From NCBI RefSeq assembly GCF_023631325.1, contig NZ_JALQDG010000051.1, positions 61,140-125,139 on the forward strand: DNA of 64,000 bases, written 5' to 3'. Source of the stretch: Caballeronia sp. INDeC2. GTDB lineage: Bacteria > Pseudomonadota > Gammaproteobacteria > Burkholderiales > Burkholderiaceae. Numbering within the stretch: position 1 is the stretch's first letter; the number at the start of each line of letters is the position of its first letter. The notes under the pieces are model-generated. The model searched no databases and was not told where the DNA came from. It worked only from the letters and a program-made list of their open reading frames with translations. A program made the position numbers and the translations under genes. Below, piece by piece: positions 46,398 to 54,849 of the stretch.

Positions 46398-47060
46398 ATG
46401 AATTATCAATTCGACTGGTCGGTAGTTTGGAGTCCGTCATTCTGGCTTCATGCCATCGGCATCACCATCGGATACGGCGTCGCGACGACCATCACCGGGC
46501 TGCTGCTCGGGCTCATGCTGGGCCTTTTGCTCATCAGCCGTTTCAAGCTCGCGCGCCGGGCGGTGGATTTGTTCATCGGCGTGTTCCGCTGCACGCCAGC
46601 GCTCATTCAGATCGTCTGGTTCTACTACGCCTTCCCGATGGCGCTCGGCGTAAACCTGCCGCCGTGGCTCGCGGCCGGCGCAGGGCTCACGCTCTACATG
46701 GCCGCGTTTTCCGCCGAAATCTTCCGTGGCGGTATCGAGTCGATCGAGCGCGGACAGTGGAACGCGTGCCGGTCGCTGTGCATGTCGCGCCGCGAAACCA
46801 TGGTGCACGTCATCCTGCCACAGACGTTCCGGCGCATGGCGCCGGCCATCGTCAACCAGTCGATCATCCAGTTCAAGAATACCGCGCTGCTGTCGATCGT
46901 CTCGGTACACGACATCATGTTCGCGGCGAATTCACTCACATCGAGCACGTACCGGCCGCTCGAAGTGTTCACGTTCTCCGCGCTCTTGTATATCGCGATC
47001 ATCTGGCCGATCGCCATGATGTCGCGGCAATTTGAGCGTCATTTCGATTTCAGGAAATAG
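46398..47060 (+). CDS. ABC transporter permease, amino-acid (HisM/GlnP) type
   Basis: 220-aa permease with about five membrane helices (GITIGYGVATTITGLLLGLM) and the EAA loop (RSLCMSRRETMVHVILPQTF). ATG 46398 behind GGAAGAAGAG. It ends 8 bp before the ATPase gene. Only one permease is present, so it probably acts as a homodimer. Confidence 0.9.
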   Translation: MNYQFDWSVVWSPSFWLHAIGITIGYGVATTITGLLLGLMLGLLLISRFKLARRAVDLFIGVFRCTPALIQIVWFYYAFPMALGVNLPPWLAAGAGLTLYMAAFSAEIFRGGIESIERGQWNACRSLCMSRRETMVHVILPQTFRRMAPAIVNQSIIQFKNTALLSIVSVHDIMFAANSLTSSTYRPLEVFTFSALLYIAIIWPIAMMSRQFERHFDFRK

Positions 47061-47068
47061 GAGACCGC

Positions 47069-47887
47069 ATGGCTTTCATCGAAGTGAATCAATTGTCGAA
47101 ACACTATGGCGACATGGTGGCGCTCGACAACGTGAGCCTGTCGCTCGAAGAAGGAAAGACCGCGGCGATCATCGGTTCGAGCGGATGCGGCAAGTCGACC
47201 TTCCTGCGCTGCCTGAACCTGCTCGACGAACCGACTTCCGGCACGATGCGCATCGGCGATGACACGCTGCGTTATGCCGGCTCGAAGCTCGTCGAGGGCG
47301 CGCAACAGTCGCTGTCGTTCCGCAAGAAGATGGCGATGGTGTTTCAGAGCTTCGATCTGTTTCCACATCTGAGCGTCATCAAGAACGTGTCGATGGCGCC
47401 GATGCTCGTCAACGGCATGACGAAGGAAGCCGCGATGACGCTCGCGCTTCAGCTGCTCGATCGAATGGGCCTCAAGCACAAGGCCGATGCGTATCCCGGC
47501 AAGCTCTCCGGCGGCCAGGCGCAGCGCGTTGCAATCGCGCGAGCGCTGGCGATGAATCCCCACGTCCTCCTGTTCGACGAAGCCACCTCCGCGCTCGATC
47601 CGGAACTCGTAGGCGAAGTGCTCGATGTGATGAAGAGTCTCGCGGAGGAAGGACGCACCATGCTCGTGGTCACGCATGAACTGGCATTCGCGCATGACGT
47701 CGCCGATGTGATTTTCTTCTTCGACAAGGGCCGCATCGCCGAAAGCGGCAACCCTCAGGAGATGTTGCGGAATCCCAGGACCGAGCGTCTTGCCGCGTTC
47801 CTGCAGCGGTATCAGCGCTTCTTCGTGCATGACGGCCCTGCACAAGCGCCGCACGCGCCCGCGCCGGTCTGCGCCAGTCAATCGTAA
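47069..47887 (+). CDS. Amino-acid ABC transporter ATP-binding protein
   Basis: 272 aa. Walker A GSSGCGKST (36-44), Q-loop MVFQSFDLFPH, signature LSGGQAQRVAIARAL, Walker B VLLFDEATSALD and H-loop VVTHEL. Powers uptake by the two preceding proteins. Confidence 0.93.
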   Translation: MAFIEVNQLSKHYGDMVALDNVSLSLEEGKTAAIIGSSGCGKSTFLRCLNLLDEPTSGTMRIGDDTLRYAGSKLVEGAQQSLSFRKKMAMVFQSFDLFPHLSVIKNVSMAPMLVNGMTKEAAMTLALQLLDRMGLKHKADAYPGKLSGGQAQRVAIARALAMNPHVLLFDEATSALDPELVGEVLDVMKSLAEEGRTMLVVTHELAFAHDVADVIFFFDKGRIAESGNPQEMLRNPRTERLAAFLQRYQRFFVHDGPAQAPHAPAPVCASQS

Positions 47888-47907
47888 CCTTCAGGACGAT
47901 ATCTGCC

Positions 47908-49947
47908 ATGACAAGCTATCAGGCTCTTCTGGAGCCGCTCCAACTGCGCAATCTGAAGCTTCGCAACCGCATCGTGAGCACGGCGCATGCGCCCGGCTAC
48001 GGCGTGCAATCGGTTCCGATGGAACGCTACCGGCTCTATCACGAGGAGAAGGCCAAAGGCGGCGTGGGACTCACGATGATCGGCGGCTCGACCGCGGTTT
48101 CGCCTGATGCCACGACCGCGTTCGGGCAGCTCAGCATGGTCGACGACCGCGTGATTCCGTACGTGAAGGCGCTGACTGAAGGCGTCAAGAGTCACGGCGC
48201 GGCGGTGTTCTGCCAGATTTCGCATCCCGGCCGGCGCGGTCGGTGGGATACCGGTTCCTGGCTGCCTGCGGTCGGCCCTTCGCATGTGCGTGAACCGGAG
48301 CACCGGTCTTTCCCGAAGGAAATGGAGGACTGGGATATCGCGCGCATCCTCGAAGATTACGAGGCGGCCGCCCGGCGCTGCCGCGCGGCCGGGCTCGATG
48401 GCGTGGAACTGCTTTTTGCGGGCGGGCAGCTCGTCGGACAGTTTCTGTCGCCTGCGGTGAACGAGCGCACGGACGACTACGGCGGAAGTCTCGAGAACCG
48501 CCTGCGTTTTCCGCTTCAGGTCATCGAAGCCGTGCGGCGCGGCATGGGCGATAACCTCGTCGTCGGCGTGCGCATGACCTCCGACGAATTCTTCGCGGAA
48601 GGCCTCGATCGTGCGCAGTGCATCCAGATTGCGCAGGCGCTCTCGGGCAAGGGCGACATCGATTATCTCAGTGTCATGGCGAGCAACGTGTACGACTGGC
48701 GGCTGTCATCGCTTTCGATGCCGAGCATGAACGAGCCGAATGCGCCGTATCTGAAGCTGGCCGGTGATGTGAAAGCCGCCGTCTCGGTGCCGGTCCTTCA
48801 TGCCGGGCGCATTCTCGATCTGGCCACGGCGGCGCGGGCGGTCGAGGAAGGTTTCATCGATCTGGTCGGGATGACGCGTGCGCAGATCGCCGATCCTCAC
48901 ATGGTCAGGAAGCTGATCGAGCGGCGCGAAGATCAGATTCGCCCGTGCGTGGGCGCGAACTACTGCATCAATCGCCTGTATGCGGGCGGCGAGGCGCTGT
49001 GTATCCAGAACGCGGCGACGGGTCGTGAAGAAACGATGCCGCATGTCATCCCGCGCGCCACCGAGCGCAAGCGCGTGGTGGTCGTGGGCGGCGGTCCCGC
49101 CGGTCTCGAAGCCGCGCGCGTCTGTGGCGAACGCGGGCACGCGGTCACGTTGATCGAATCGGAACCGAAGGTCGGCGGGCAGATCAACATCGCAGGCAAG
49201 GTCGAGTGGCGCAACGCGCTGGAGACGATTCCGCTGTGGCTCGAAGAACAGTGCCGCCGCCTCGAAGTCGATATGTGGCTGGGCTATACCGCCGACGTCG
49301 CGATGGTCGAGCGTTTCGAACCGGATGTCGTGATCGTGGCCACAGGCGGGTATCCGAATGCGGGTCCTGTTCAGGGCGACGAGCATGTGCTGACCACCTG
49401 GGATGTGCTGGGCGGCCGGGTCGACGTGGAAGCAAGCGTGCTCATGTTCGACGATCAAGGTGCGGATTCCGGCATCAGTTGTGCGGAATATCTCTCGGAG
49501 AAAGGCGCGAAGCTGGAAGTCGCCACGCCCGAGCGTCACCTGGGCGTCGAAGTCGGCTCGACGACCTTTCCGATCTACCTCGGTCGCCTCTACGAACGCG
49601 GGACAACAATCTCGACCGACCGCCGGCTGCTGCGCGTCGAACCGAAAGGCAACCGCCTGCTTGCGACCTTGCGCAACGAATACACGCTCGAGGAAGAAAC
49701 GCGCGAGGTCGACCAGGTTGTCAGCGACCACGGCACGCTTCCGAATGCCGATCTGTACTTCGAGCTCAAGTCGCGCTCGACGAACAATGGCGCGGTCGAT
49801 TATCACGCGCTGGTGGCCGGAAAGCCCCAAACGATCGAATCGAACCGTGACGGCAAATACAAAGTGTTCCGCGTGGGCGATGCGATAGCCGGCCGGAACA
49901 TTCATGCCGCGATGTTCGACAGCTTGCGGCTTTGCAAGGACCTTTGA
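47908..49947 (+). CDS. FMN/Fe-S/FAD oxidoreductase, N-methylproline demethylase-like (old-yellow-enzyme/TMADH family)
   Basis: 679-aa multidomain flavoprotein: an N-terminal old-yellow-enzyme TIM barrel (1-340; LQLRNLKLRNRIVSTAHAPG, then YGGSLENRLRFPLQVIEAVR), an iron-sulphur segment at 347-365, and a C-terminal FAD/NAD(P) domain (VVVVGGGPAGLEAARVCGER). It belongs to the 2,4-dienoyl-CoA reductase/trimethylamine dehydrogenase group. Adjacent ETF genes and proline-type catabolic genes suggest oxidative N-demethylation with electrons going to ETF. The Fe-S ligand pattern is C347, A350, C353, C365: the second cysteine of the usual four is alanine. Confidence 0.85.
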   Translation: MTSYQALLEPLQLRNLKLRNRIVSTAHAPGYGVQSVPMERYRLYHEEKAKGGVGLTMIGGSTAVSPDATTAFGQLSMVDDRVIPYVKALTEGVKSHGAAVFCQISHPGRRGRWDTGSWLPAVGPSHVREPEHRSFPKEMEDWDIARILEDYEAAARRCRAAGLDGVELLFAGGQLVGQFLSPAVNERTDDYGGSLENRLRFPLQVIEAVRRGMGDNLVVGVRMTSDEFFAEGLDRAQCIQIAQALSGKGDIDYLSVMASNVYDWRLSSLSMPSMNEPNAPYLKLAGDVKAAVSVPVLHAGRILDLATAARAVEEGFIDLVGMTRAQIADPHMVRKLIERREDQIRPCVGANYCINRLYAGGEALCIQNAATGREETMPHVIPRATERKRVVVVGGGPAGLEAARVCGERGHAVTLIESEPKVGGQINIAGKVEWRNALETIPLWLEEQCRRLEVDMWLGYTADVAMVERFEPDVVIVATGGYPNAGPVQGDEHVLTTWDVLGGRVDVEASVLMFDDQGADSGISCAEYLSEKGAKLEVATPERHLGVEVGSTTFPIYLGRLYERGTTISTDRRLLRVEPKGNRLLATLRNEYTLEEETREVDQVVSDHGTLPNADLYFELKSRSTNNGAVDYHALVAGKPQTIESNRDGKYKVFRVGDAIAGRNIHAAMFDSLRLCKDL

Positions 49948-49984
49948 TTCTATAACTGCTGAACTTCATTCACTCCATTTTCCG

Positions 49985-50734
49985 ATGAAAATTCTGGTAG
50001 CGGTCAAACGTGTGGTCGATTCGAATGTGAAAGTCCGGGTCAAGTCGGACAACAGTGCAGTCGACATCGCCAATGTGAAGATGAGCATCAATCCGTTCGA
50101 CGAGATTGCGGTCGAGGAAGCCGTGCGGCTCAAGGAGGCGGACATTGCGGCAGAAGTCGTCGCGGTGTCCTGCGGCGTCGCCCAGAGTCAGGAGGCGCTG
50201 CGCACCGCACTGGCTATTGGCGCGGACAGAGCCGTCCTCGTCGAGACATCCGACGAGCTCCAGCCGCTTTCCGTTGCGAAACTGTTGAAGGCCGTCATGG
50301 ATAAGGAGCAGCCGCAATTGCTCTTCCTGGGCAAGCAGGCCATTGACGATGATTGCAATCAGACCGGCCAGATGCTGGCGGCACTCGCCGATTTGCCGCA
50401 AGCGACCTTCGCGTCGAAGGTCGCTGTCGCCGACGGCAAGGTCACGGTCACGCGTGAAGTCGATGGCGGTCTGGAAACCGTATCGCTGACGATGCCGGCC
50501 GTGGTGACGACCGACTTGCGCCTGAACGAGCCGCGCTATGTGACGCTTCCGAACATCATGAAGGCCAAGAAGAAGCGCCTCGATACCACGACGCCGGCTG
50601 ATCTCGGTGTGGACATCAAGCCCAATCTCAAGACGCTGAAGGTGATGGAGCCGCCAAAACGCAGCGCCGGCATCAAAGTGCCGGACGTCGCCGCCCTCGT
50701 CGACAAACTGAAGACCGAAGCCAAGGTGATCTGA
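49985..50734 (+). CDS. etfB: Electron transfer flavoprotein beta subunit
   Basis: 249-aa AMP-binding ETF beta subunit (MKILVAVKRVVDSNVKVRVK, then FLGKQAIDDDCNQTGQMLAA, then LRLNEPRYVTLPNIMKAKKK). Start at ATG 49985. Couples flavin dehydrogenases to the quinone pool via ETF-QO. Located directly after the demethylase-like gene, so this copy is probably dedicated to it. Confidence 0.94.
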   Translation: MKILVAVKRVVDSNVKVRVKSDNSAVDIANVKMSINPFDEIAVEEAVRLKEADIAAEVVAVSCGVAQSQEALRTALAIGADRAVLVETSDELQPLSVAKLLKAVMDKEQPQLLFLGKQAIDDDCNQTGQMLAALADLPQATFASKVAVADGKVTVTREVDGGLETVSLTMPAVVTTDLRLNEPRYVTLPNIMKAKKKRLDTTTPADLGVDIKPNLKTLKVMEPPKRSAGIKVPDVAALVDKLKTEAKVI

Positions 50735-50735
50735 T

Positions 50736-51668
50736 ATGACCGCACTCGTCCTTGCCGAACACGACAATGCGTCCATCAAGGGCGCGACCCTGCACACCGT
50801 CACGGCCGCAGCGAAGTGCGACGGTGAAGTGCATCTGCTCGTAGTGGGACATCACGCGGAAGAAGCCGCAAAAGCTGCGAGCCAGATCGCCGGCGTGGCG
50901 AAGGTGCTGCTTGCGGACGGCGCGCAGTTTGCGCACGGTCTCCCCGAGAACGTCGCCGCGCAAGTCCTTGCGATCGCCGACGGCTACAGTCACATTCTTT
51001 TCGCGGCCACCGCGAGCGGCAAGAACATCGCGCCGCGAGTCGCCGCGAGGCTGGATGTCGGCCAGATCAGCGACATCACGAAAGTCGATGCCGCCGATAT
51101 CTTCGAGCGGCCGATCTACGCGGGCAACGCGATCGCTGTCGTCCAGAGTCTGGACCCGAAGCAGGTGATTACCGTGCGCATGACGGCCTTTGATACGGCA
51201 CCCGCGGCAGGCGGATCGGCGAAGATCGAATCGATCGCGGTTACCGAGGTCAGCGGCAAGAGCACGTTCGAAAGCAACGAGATCGCCAGGCGCGATCGCC
51301 CGGAACTCGGCGATGCGAAGATCATCGTGTCCGGCGGGCGCGCGCTCGGATCACCCGAGAAGTTTCAGGGCGTTCTCACGCCGCTTGCCGACAAGCTCGC
51401 CGCAGCCATCGGCGCGAGCCGGGCGGCAGTGGACGCGGGCTACGCGGCCAACGACCTGCAAGTCGGCCAGACCGGCAAGATCGTCGCGCCGCAGTTGTAT
51501 GTCGCGGTGGGCATCTCCGGTGCGATACAGCATCTGGCCGGCATGAAAGACTCGAAGGTGATCGTCGCGATCAACAACGATCCGGAAGCGCCGATTTTCA
51601 GCGTCGCGGACTATAGCCTGGAGGCGGATCTATTCACTGCGGTTCCGGAGTTGATCTCGTCGCTTTGA
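50736..51668 (+). CDS. etfA: Electron transfer flavoprotein alpha subunit
   Basis: 310-aa FAD-binding ETF alpha subunit. C-terminal FAD domain with VSGGRALGSPEKF, DLQVGQTGKIVAPQLYVAVG, and ISGAIQHLAGMKDSKVIVAI plus NNDPEAPIFSVADY. Begins one base after the etfB stop. A strong terminator follows. Confidence 0.94.
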   Translation: MTALVLAEHDNASIKGATLHTVTAAAKCDGEVHLLVVGHHAEEAAKAASQIAGVAKVLLADGAQFAHGLPENVAAQVLAIADGYSHILFAATASGKNIAPRVAARLDVGQISDITKVDAADIFERPIYAGNAIAVVQSLDPKQVITVRMTAFDTAPAAGGSAKIESIAVTEVSGKSTFESNEIARRDRPELGDAKIIVSGGRALGSPEKFQGVLTPLADKLAAAIGASRAAVDAGYAANDLQVGQTGKIVAPQLYVAVGISGAIQHLAGMKDSKVIVAINNDPEAPIFSVADYSLEADLFTAVPELISSL

Positions 51669-51688
51669 GCATTCTGCATCGGCCGGTT

Positions 51689-51720
51689 GCACCTCAAGGT
51701 CCACGGTGACCTTGAGGTGC
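51689..51720 (+). terminator. Strong hairpin terminator after etfA
   Basis: GCACCTCAAGGTC (51689-51701) is perfectly complementary to GACCTTGAGGTGC (51708-51720), a 13-bp stem with a 6-nt loop, 20 bp past the etfA stop. A T-containing stretch follows at 51733-51745. It separates the operon from the porin gene and may act in both directions. Confidence 0.75.
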
Positions 51721-51822
51721 TGTTGAATGCCGTCATTTTAATTTAGTCATCCTAGTCGCATGCTTCGCGGCATTCTTGAGGAATGCTGCGAGGACACTTC
51801 ACACCCATCCAAAGAGATTGAG

Positions 51823-52977
51823 ATGAACAAGAAGCTTCTCGCAGTCGCCTCTGCGCTTGCTTTACCTTGCGCCGCCCATGCGCAAAGTTCCGTCACGCTA
51901 TACGGCCTGATCGATGTAGGCATCGCCTATACGAACAATGCCGCGGGGCAGAAACAGTGGTTGATGAGCAGCGGCAACATTCAGGGTAGTCGCTGGGGCC
52001 TGCGCGGGACAGAAGATCTCGGCGGTGGACTCAGCGCCCTCTTCGTGCTCGAAAACGGTTTCAACCTTGCGAACGGACGCCTCGGCCAGGGCGGCGACGA
52101 GTTCGGACGGCAGGCTTACGTGGGTCTGTCCTCGACGCGCTTCGGCACGCTGACCTTCGGCCGCCAATACGACTCGCTCGCGGATTTCACCGGACTGTTC
52201 GAAGTCGCGGATCAATGGTCGCCCTTTTACGGCGCGCATCCGGGCGACCTCGACAATATGAACAACACCAATCGCGTCAACAATACGATCAAGTTCAAAA
52301 GCCTGAGCTATAGCGGATTTTCCTTTGGCGGCATGTACAGCCTCGGCGGCATCGCAGGTCAGTTCAACCGCAACCAGATCTGGTCGCTCGGGGCGGGATA
52401 TGCGCGCGGTCCGCTATCGGTAGGCATTGCCTACGTGAATGTCAAGGACCCGAACTTCTCGTACTTCGGCAATAACGCCACGTCAAGCGCGACCACCTCC
52501 AACATGACGGCGAGCCGCGTCTATTCGGGCTATGCATCGGCGAAGACGCAGCAGATCTTTTCCGCGGGCGCGGCCTACGCGTTCGGCGCCGCGACCGTCG
52601 GCGCGACCTACAGCAACACGCAGTTCAAGGACATCGGCACGCTCGCCGGTCTGCCGGCGACCGGCAGCGGCGGTGACGCGAAGTTCCATAACGTCGAAGT
52701 CAACTTCAAGTATCAGATCACGCCCGCGCTTCTCGCCGGCGCCGCCTACGACTACACCAGAGGCTATGGCGTGAATGGCGCCAAATACCATCAGGGCGTG
52801 ATCGGGCTCGACTACTTCCTGTCGAAGCGCACGGACGTGTATGCCGATGCGGTCTATCAGCATGCGTCGGGCATCGATTCGACCGGAGGCGCGGCAGTCG
52901 CGAACATCAACTTTCTGACGCCCTCATCGACGTCGCATCAGGTCATGGCGATCGTCGGTATGCGTCACAGGTTCTAG
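51823..52977 (+). CDS. Outer-membrane porin, OmpC-like Gram-negative family
   Basis: 384-aa porin. Signal peptide MNKKLLAVASALALPCAAHA, then QSSVTLYGLIDVGIAYT; loop-3/eyelet block LRGTEDLGGGLSALFVLENGF; C-terminal VGMRHRF with terminal Phe. ATG 51823 preceded by a GAGAT-rich stretch. It has its own promoter region after the terminator. Probably the outer-membrane entry for the adjacent catabolic substrate. Confidence 0.93.
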   Translation: MNKKLLAVASALALPCAAHAQSSVTLYGLIDVGIAYTNNAAGQKQWLMSSGNIQGSRWGLRGTEDLGGGLSALFVLENGFNLANGRLGQGGDEFGRQAYVGLSSTRFGTLTFGRQYDSLADFTGLFEVADQWSPFYGAHPGDLDNMNNTNRVNNTIKFKSLSYSGFSFGGMYSLGGIAGQFNRNQIWSLGAGYARGPLSVGIAYVNVKDPNFSYFGNNATSSATTSNMTASRVYSGYASAKTQQIFSAGAAYAFGAATVGATYSNTQFKDIGTLAGLPATGSGGDAKFHNVEVNFKYQITPALLAGAAYDYTRGYGVNGAKYHQGVIGLDYFLSKRTDVYADAVYQHASGIDSTGGAAVANINFLTPSSTSHQVMAIVGMRHRF

Positions 52978-53065
52978 GAGATCGATTCGTATTGACGTGC
53001 ACCTCTCCTGGCGACCCGAACTCGCTTTCTCCCGGACAGTCGTTCCATTCATGACAGAGGTATTC

Positions 53066-53269
53066 ATGAAATCACGAGCCGCCGTTGCATTCGCGCCCGG
53101 CAAACCGCTCGAAATCGTCGAGATCGATGTCGAACCGCCTCGCAAGGGCGAAGTGCTGGTCAGGATCACGCACACAGGCGTTTGCCACACCGATGCGTTC
53201 ACACCTTCCGGCGATGACCCGGAAGGGCTCTTTCCCGCAGTGCTAGGGCACGAGGGAGCGGGCATCGTC
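53066..53269 (+). pseudogene. frmA: 5' fragment of class III alcohol/S-(hydroxymethyl)glutathione dehydrogenase
   Basis: First 68 codons only: MKSRAAVAFAPGKPLEIVEI, then the zinc-site GVCHTDAFTPSGDDPEG, then LGHEGAGIV, where homology stops and IS3 sequence begins. Class III ADH oxidises the glutathione-formaldehyde adduct. Its position beside a demethylase operon fits removal of formaldehyde, but this copy cannot be functional. Confidence 0.85.
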
Positions 53270-53279
53270 ACAGTGCACG

Positions 53280-54185
53280 ACTCGATATCGAGATCCTTCG
53301 AAAAGCGACGGCGTACTTCGTGAAGGGGTCGCGGTGAAGTACGCATGGATCGACGAGCACCGCGACCAGTACAGTGTTACCCGGCTGTGTCACATCTTGA
53401 CGGTTTCGCGCAGCGGATATTGCCAGTGGCGTAACCGGGGGCCAAGTCAGCGAGCGCAGGCCAACGCCGCGCTTGATTGGGAGGTGGCAGCGATTCACCG
53501 CGCCAGTCGTGGGAGCTACGGCCGCCCTCGGATCGTGCAGCAATTGCGGACCCAGGGCCAGCCGGCGAGCGCCGAACGTGTGCGCCGTAGTCTGCAACGC
53601 CTAGGGCTGCGGCCGGTCTACAAACGTCCGTATCGGGTAACGACAGATTCTACCCACCGCCTACCGGTGGCGCCCAATCTGCTTGATCGTCGTTTCGACG
53701 GCTGGCAGCCCGATCAGGCTTGGGTCAGCGACATCACCTTTATCAGGACCGGCGAAGGCTGGTTATACCTGGCTGCCATTCTGGACCTGGCAAGCCGACG
53801 CATCATAGGCTGGTCAATGTCAGAGCGCATCAACGCGGAACTTGTCTGCCAGGCACTGAGCAGCGCGTGCTGGCACCGTAAGCCCGCGCCGGGATTATTG
53901 TTACATTCCGATCGCGGAAGTCAATATGCAAGCCGAGCGTACCGGAAACTGGCCGCCGACTTCAAGATGACCGTTTCGATGAGTCGTCGCGCTAATGCAT
54001 GGGACAACGCGCCAATGGAAAGCTTCTTCAAAACCCTGAAAGTCGAGCGAATCTATCAGGTGCGCTACGAAACGCGCGCTGAGGCTCGTCTGGATATCGA
54101 GGGCTACTACAATCGACAACGCCTGCACACCTCTATCGATTTCTCCACTCCCGTCGATTGCGAGGCCAGGATGATCGCTGCATGA
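53280..54185 (+). mobile_element. Partial IS3-family element (3' end of orfA plus orfB)
   Basis: The end of orfA (LDIEILRKATAYFVKGSR, stop at 53335-53337) overlaps orfB. The left terminal repeat and most of orfA are missing, and the element joins directly to the truncated frmA. A deletion running from inside frmA into orfA is the simplest explanation. I could not fix the right end, expected just after 54185. Confidence 0.8.
53334..54185 (+). CDS. IS3-family transposase OrfB
   Basis: 283-aa DDE integrase. N-terminal HTH_21 region (TVSRSGYCQWRNRG, then SRGSYGRPRIVQQLRTQG) and rve core: D in WVSDITFIRT, D in LHSDRGSQYAS, E in NAWDNAPMESFFKTLKVE. GTG start overlaps the orfA stop (GTGA), the usual IS3 arrangement for translational coupling or -1 frameshifting. 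Intact, but with orfA mostly deleted it probably cannot transpose alone. Confidence 0.9.
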   Translation: MKYAWIDEHRDQYSVTRLCHILTVSRSGYCQWRNRGPSQRAQANAALDWEVAAIHRASRGSYGRPRIVQQLRTQGQPASAERVRRSLQRLGLRPVYKRPYRVTTDSTHRLPVAPNLLDRRFDGWQPDQAWVSDITFIRTGEGWLYLAAILDLASRRIIGWSMSERINAELVCQALSSACWHRKPAPGLLLHSDRGSQYASRAYRKLAADFKMTVSMSRRANAWDNAPMESFFKTLKVERIYQVRYETRAEARLDIEGYYNRQRLHTSIDFSTPVDCEARMIAA

Positions 54186-54207
54186 TTTGCTGTACGTGGA
54201 AACGAGG

Positions 54208-54324
54208 CAGGATCAGTCCCGACATGAGCGTCATCACGGACTGCGGCAGCGCCTGCTCTGTCACGGTGTCGAGCCCTTCCCTCGGCTCGTCGAGGACCAG
54301 GTTCGGCTCGTCCAACGGGCGCAT
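54208..54324 (-). pseudogene. Fragment of an ABC-transporter ATPase (CydC-like Walker B/D-loop)
   Basis: Minus-strand reading LDEPNLVLDEPREGLDTVTE then QALPQSVMTLMSG matches the Walker B and D-loop of CydCD-type ABC exporters (DEPTEGLD). No Walker A or membrane domain nearby. A fossil at the right flank of the IS3 remnant. Confidence 0.45.
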
Positions 54325-54540
54325 CAAGCAGCAAACCGGGCGCGACGCATGCGCGCCTGCTTTTACGCTTGCCAGCGATTCTTTTTCGTCGACCAGATCG
54401 TAAGCCAGTAGCATGCCGGCATCGGATTGGGCGCATTTGCGGATGAGTATAAGGAGCACAAGAGAGCGCCGAGTGCGAATGTGGGGCGCGGCGTCGCGCT
54501 CTTTCGATCATCGTGCGTCTGTGATATGATTGGTAATGAC

Positions 54541-54630
54541 GGGCCTCCTCGCATGGCGGCGCTGTCAACTTGGTCAGGTCGGGGACGAAGCAGCCACAGC
54601 CGCTTTCCACCAGTGCCGAGGGTTGGGCTC
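54541..54630 (+). ncRNA. ffs: Signal recognition particle RNA (4.5S, small bacterial type)
   Basis: The universally conserved SRP domain IV is visible: GGTCAGGTCGGGGACGAAG then CAGCC (54572-54595), matching the E. coli 4.5S core GGTCAGGTCCGGAAGGAAG with CAGCC. Flanking arms GGGCCTCCTCGCA and TGCCGAGGGTTGGGCTC can pair into the long hairpin. A -10-like TATGAT lies at 54525-54530. Position directly upstream of dnaX is the usual one in beta-proteobacteria. Ends are approximate. Confidence 0.88.
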
Positions 54631-54849
54631 GTTACCTTCCGCTCTTCTCTTCGTTGTTTGTTTTCCCGCTTTATTCTTCACTTTACCCATATCTTTTCTA
54701 TTCGCGCCGCGCCGTTTTTGCGCTCGTCCGCTGTGCTTTCGTGCGCACTTTAACAGCGTGAATCCTCGTAGGATCGCGTGTCCCGCAGGCGGTCGCAACA
54801 TCCGCGAGCGCGCGGTTTGCCTCAGGTCGTTGTTGATAAAATTTCGCGC

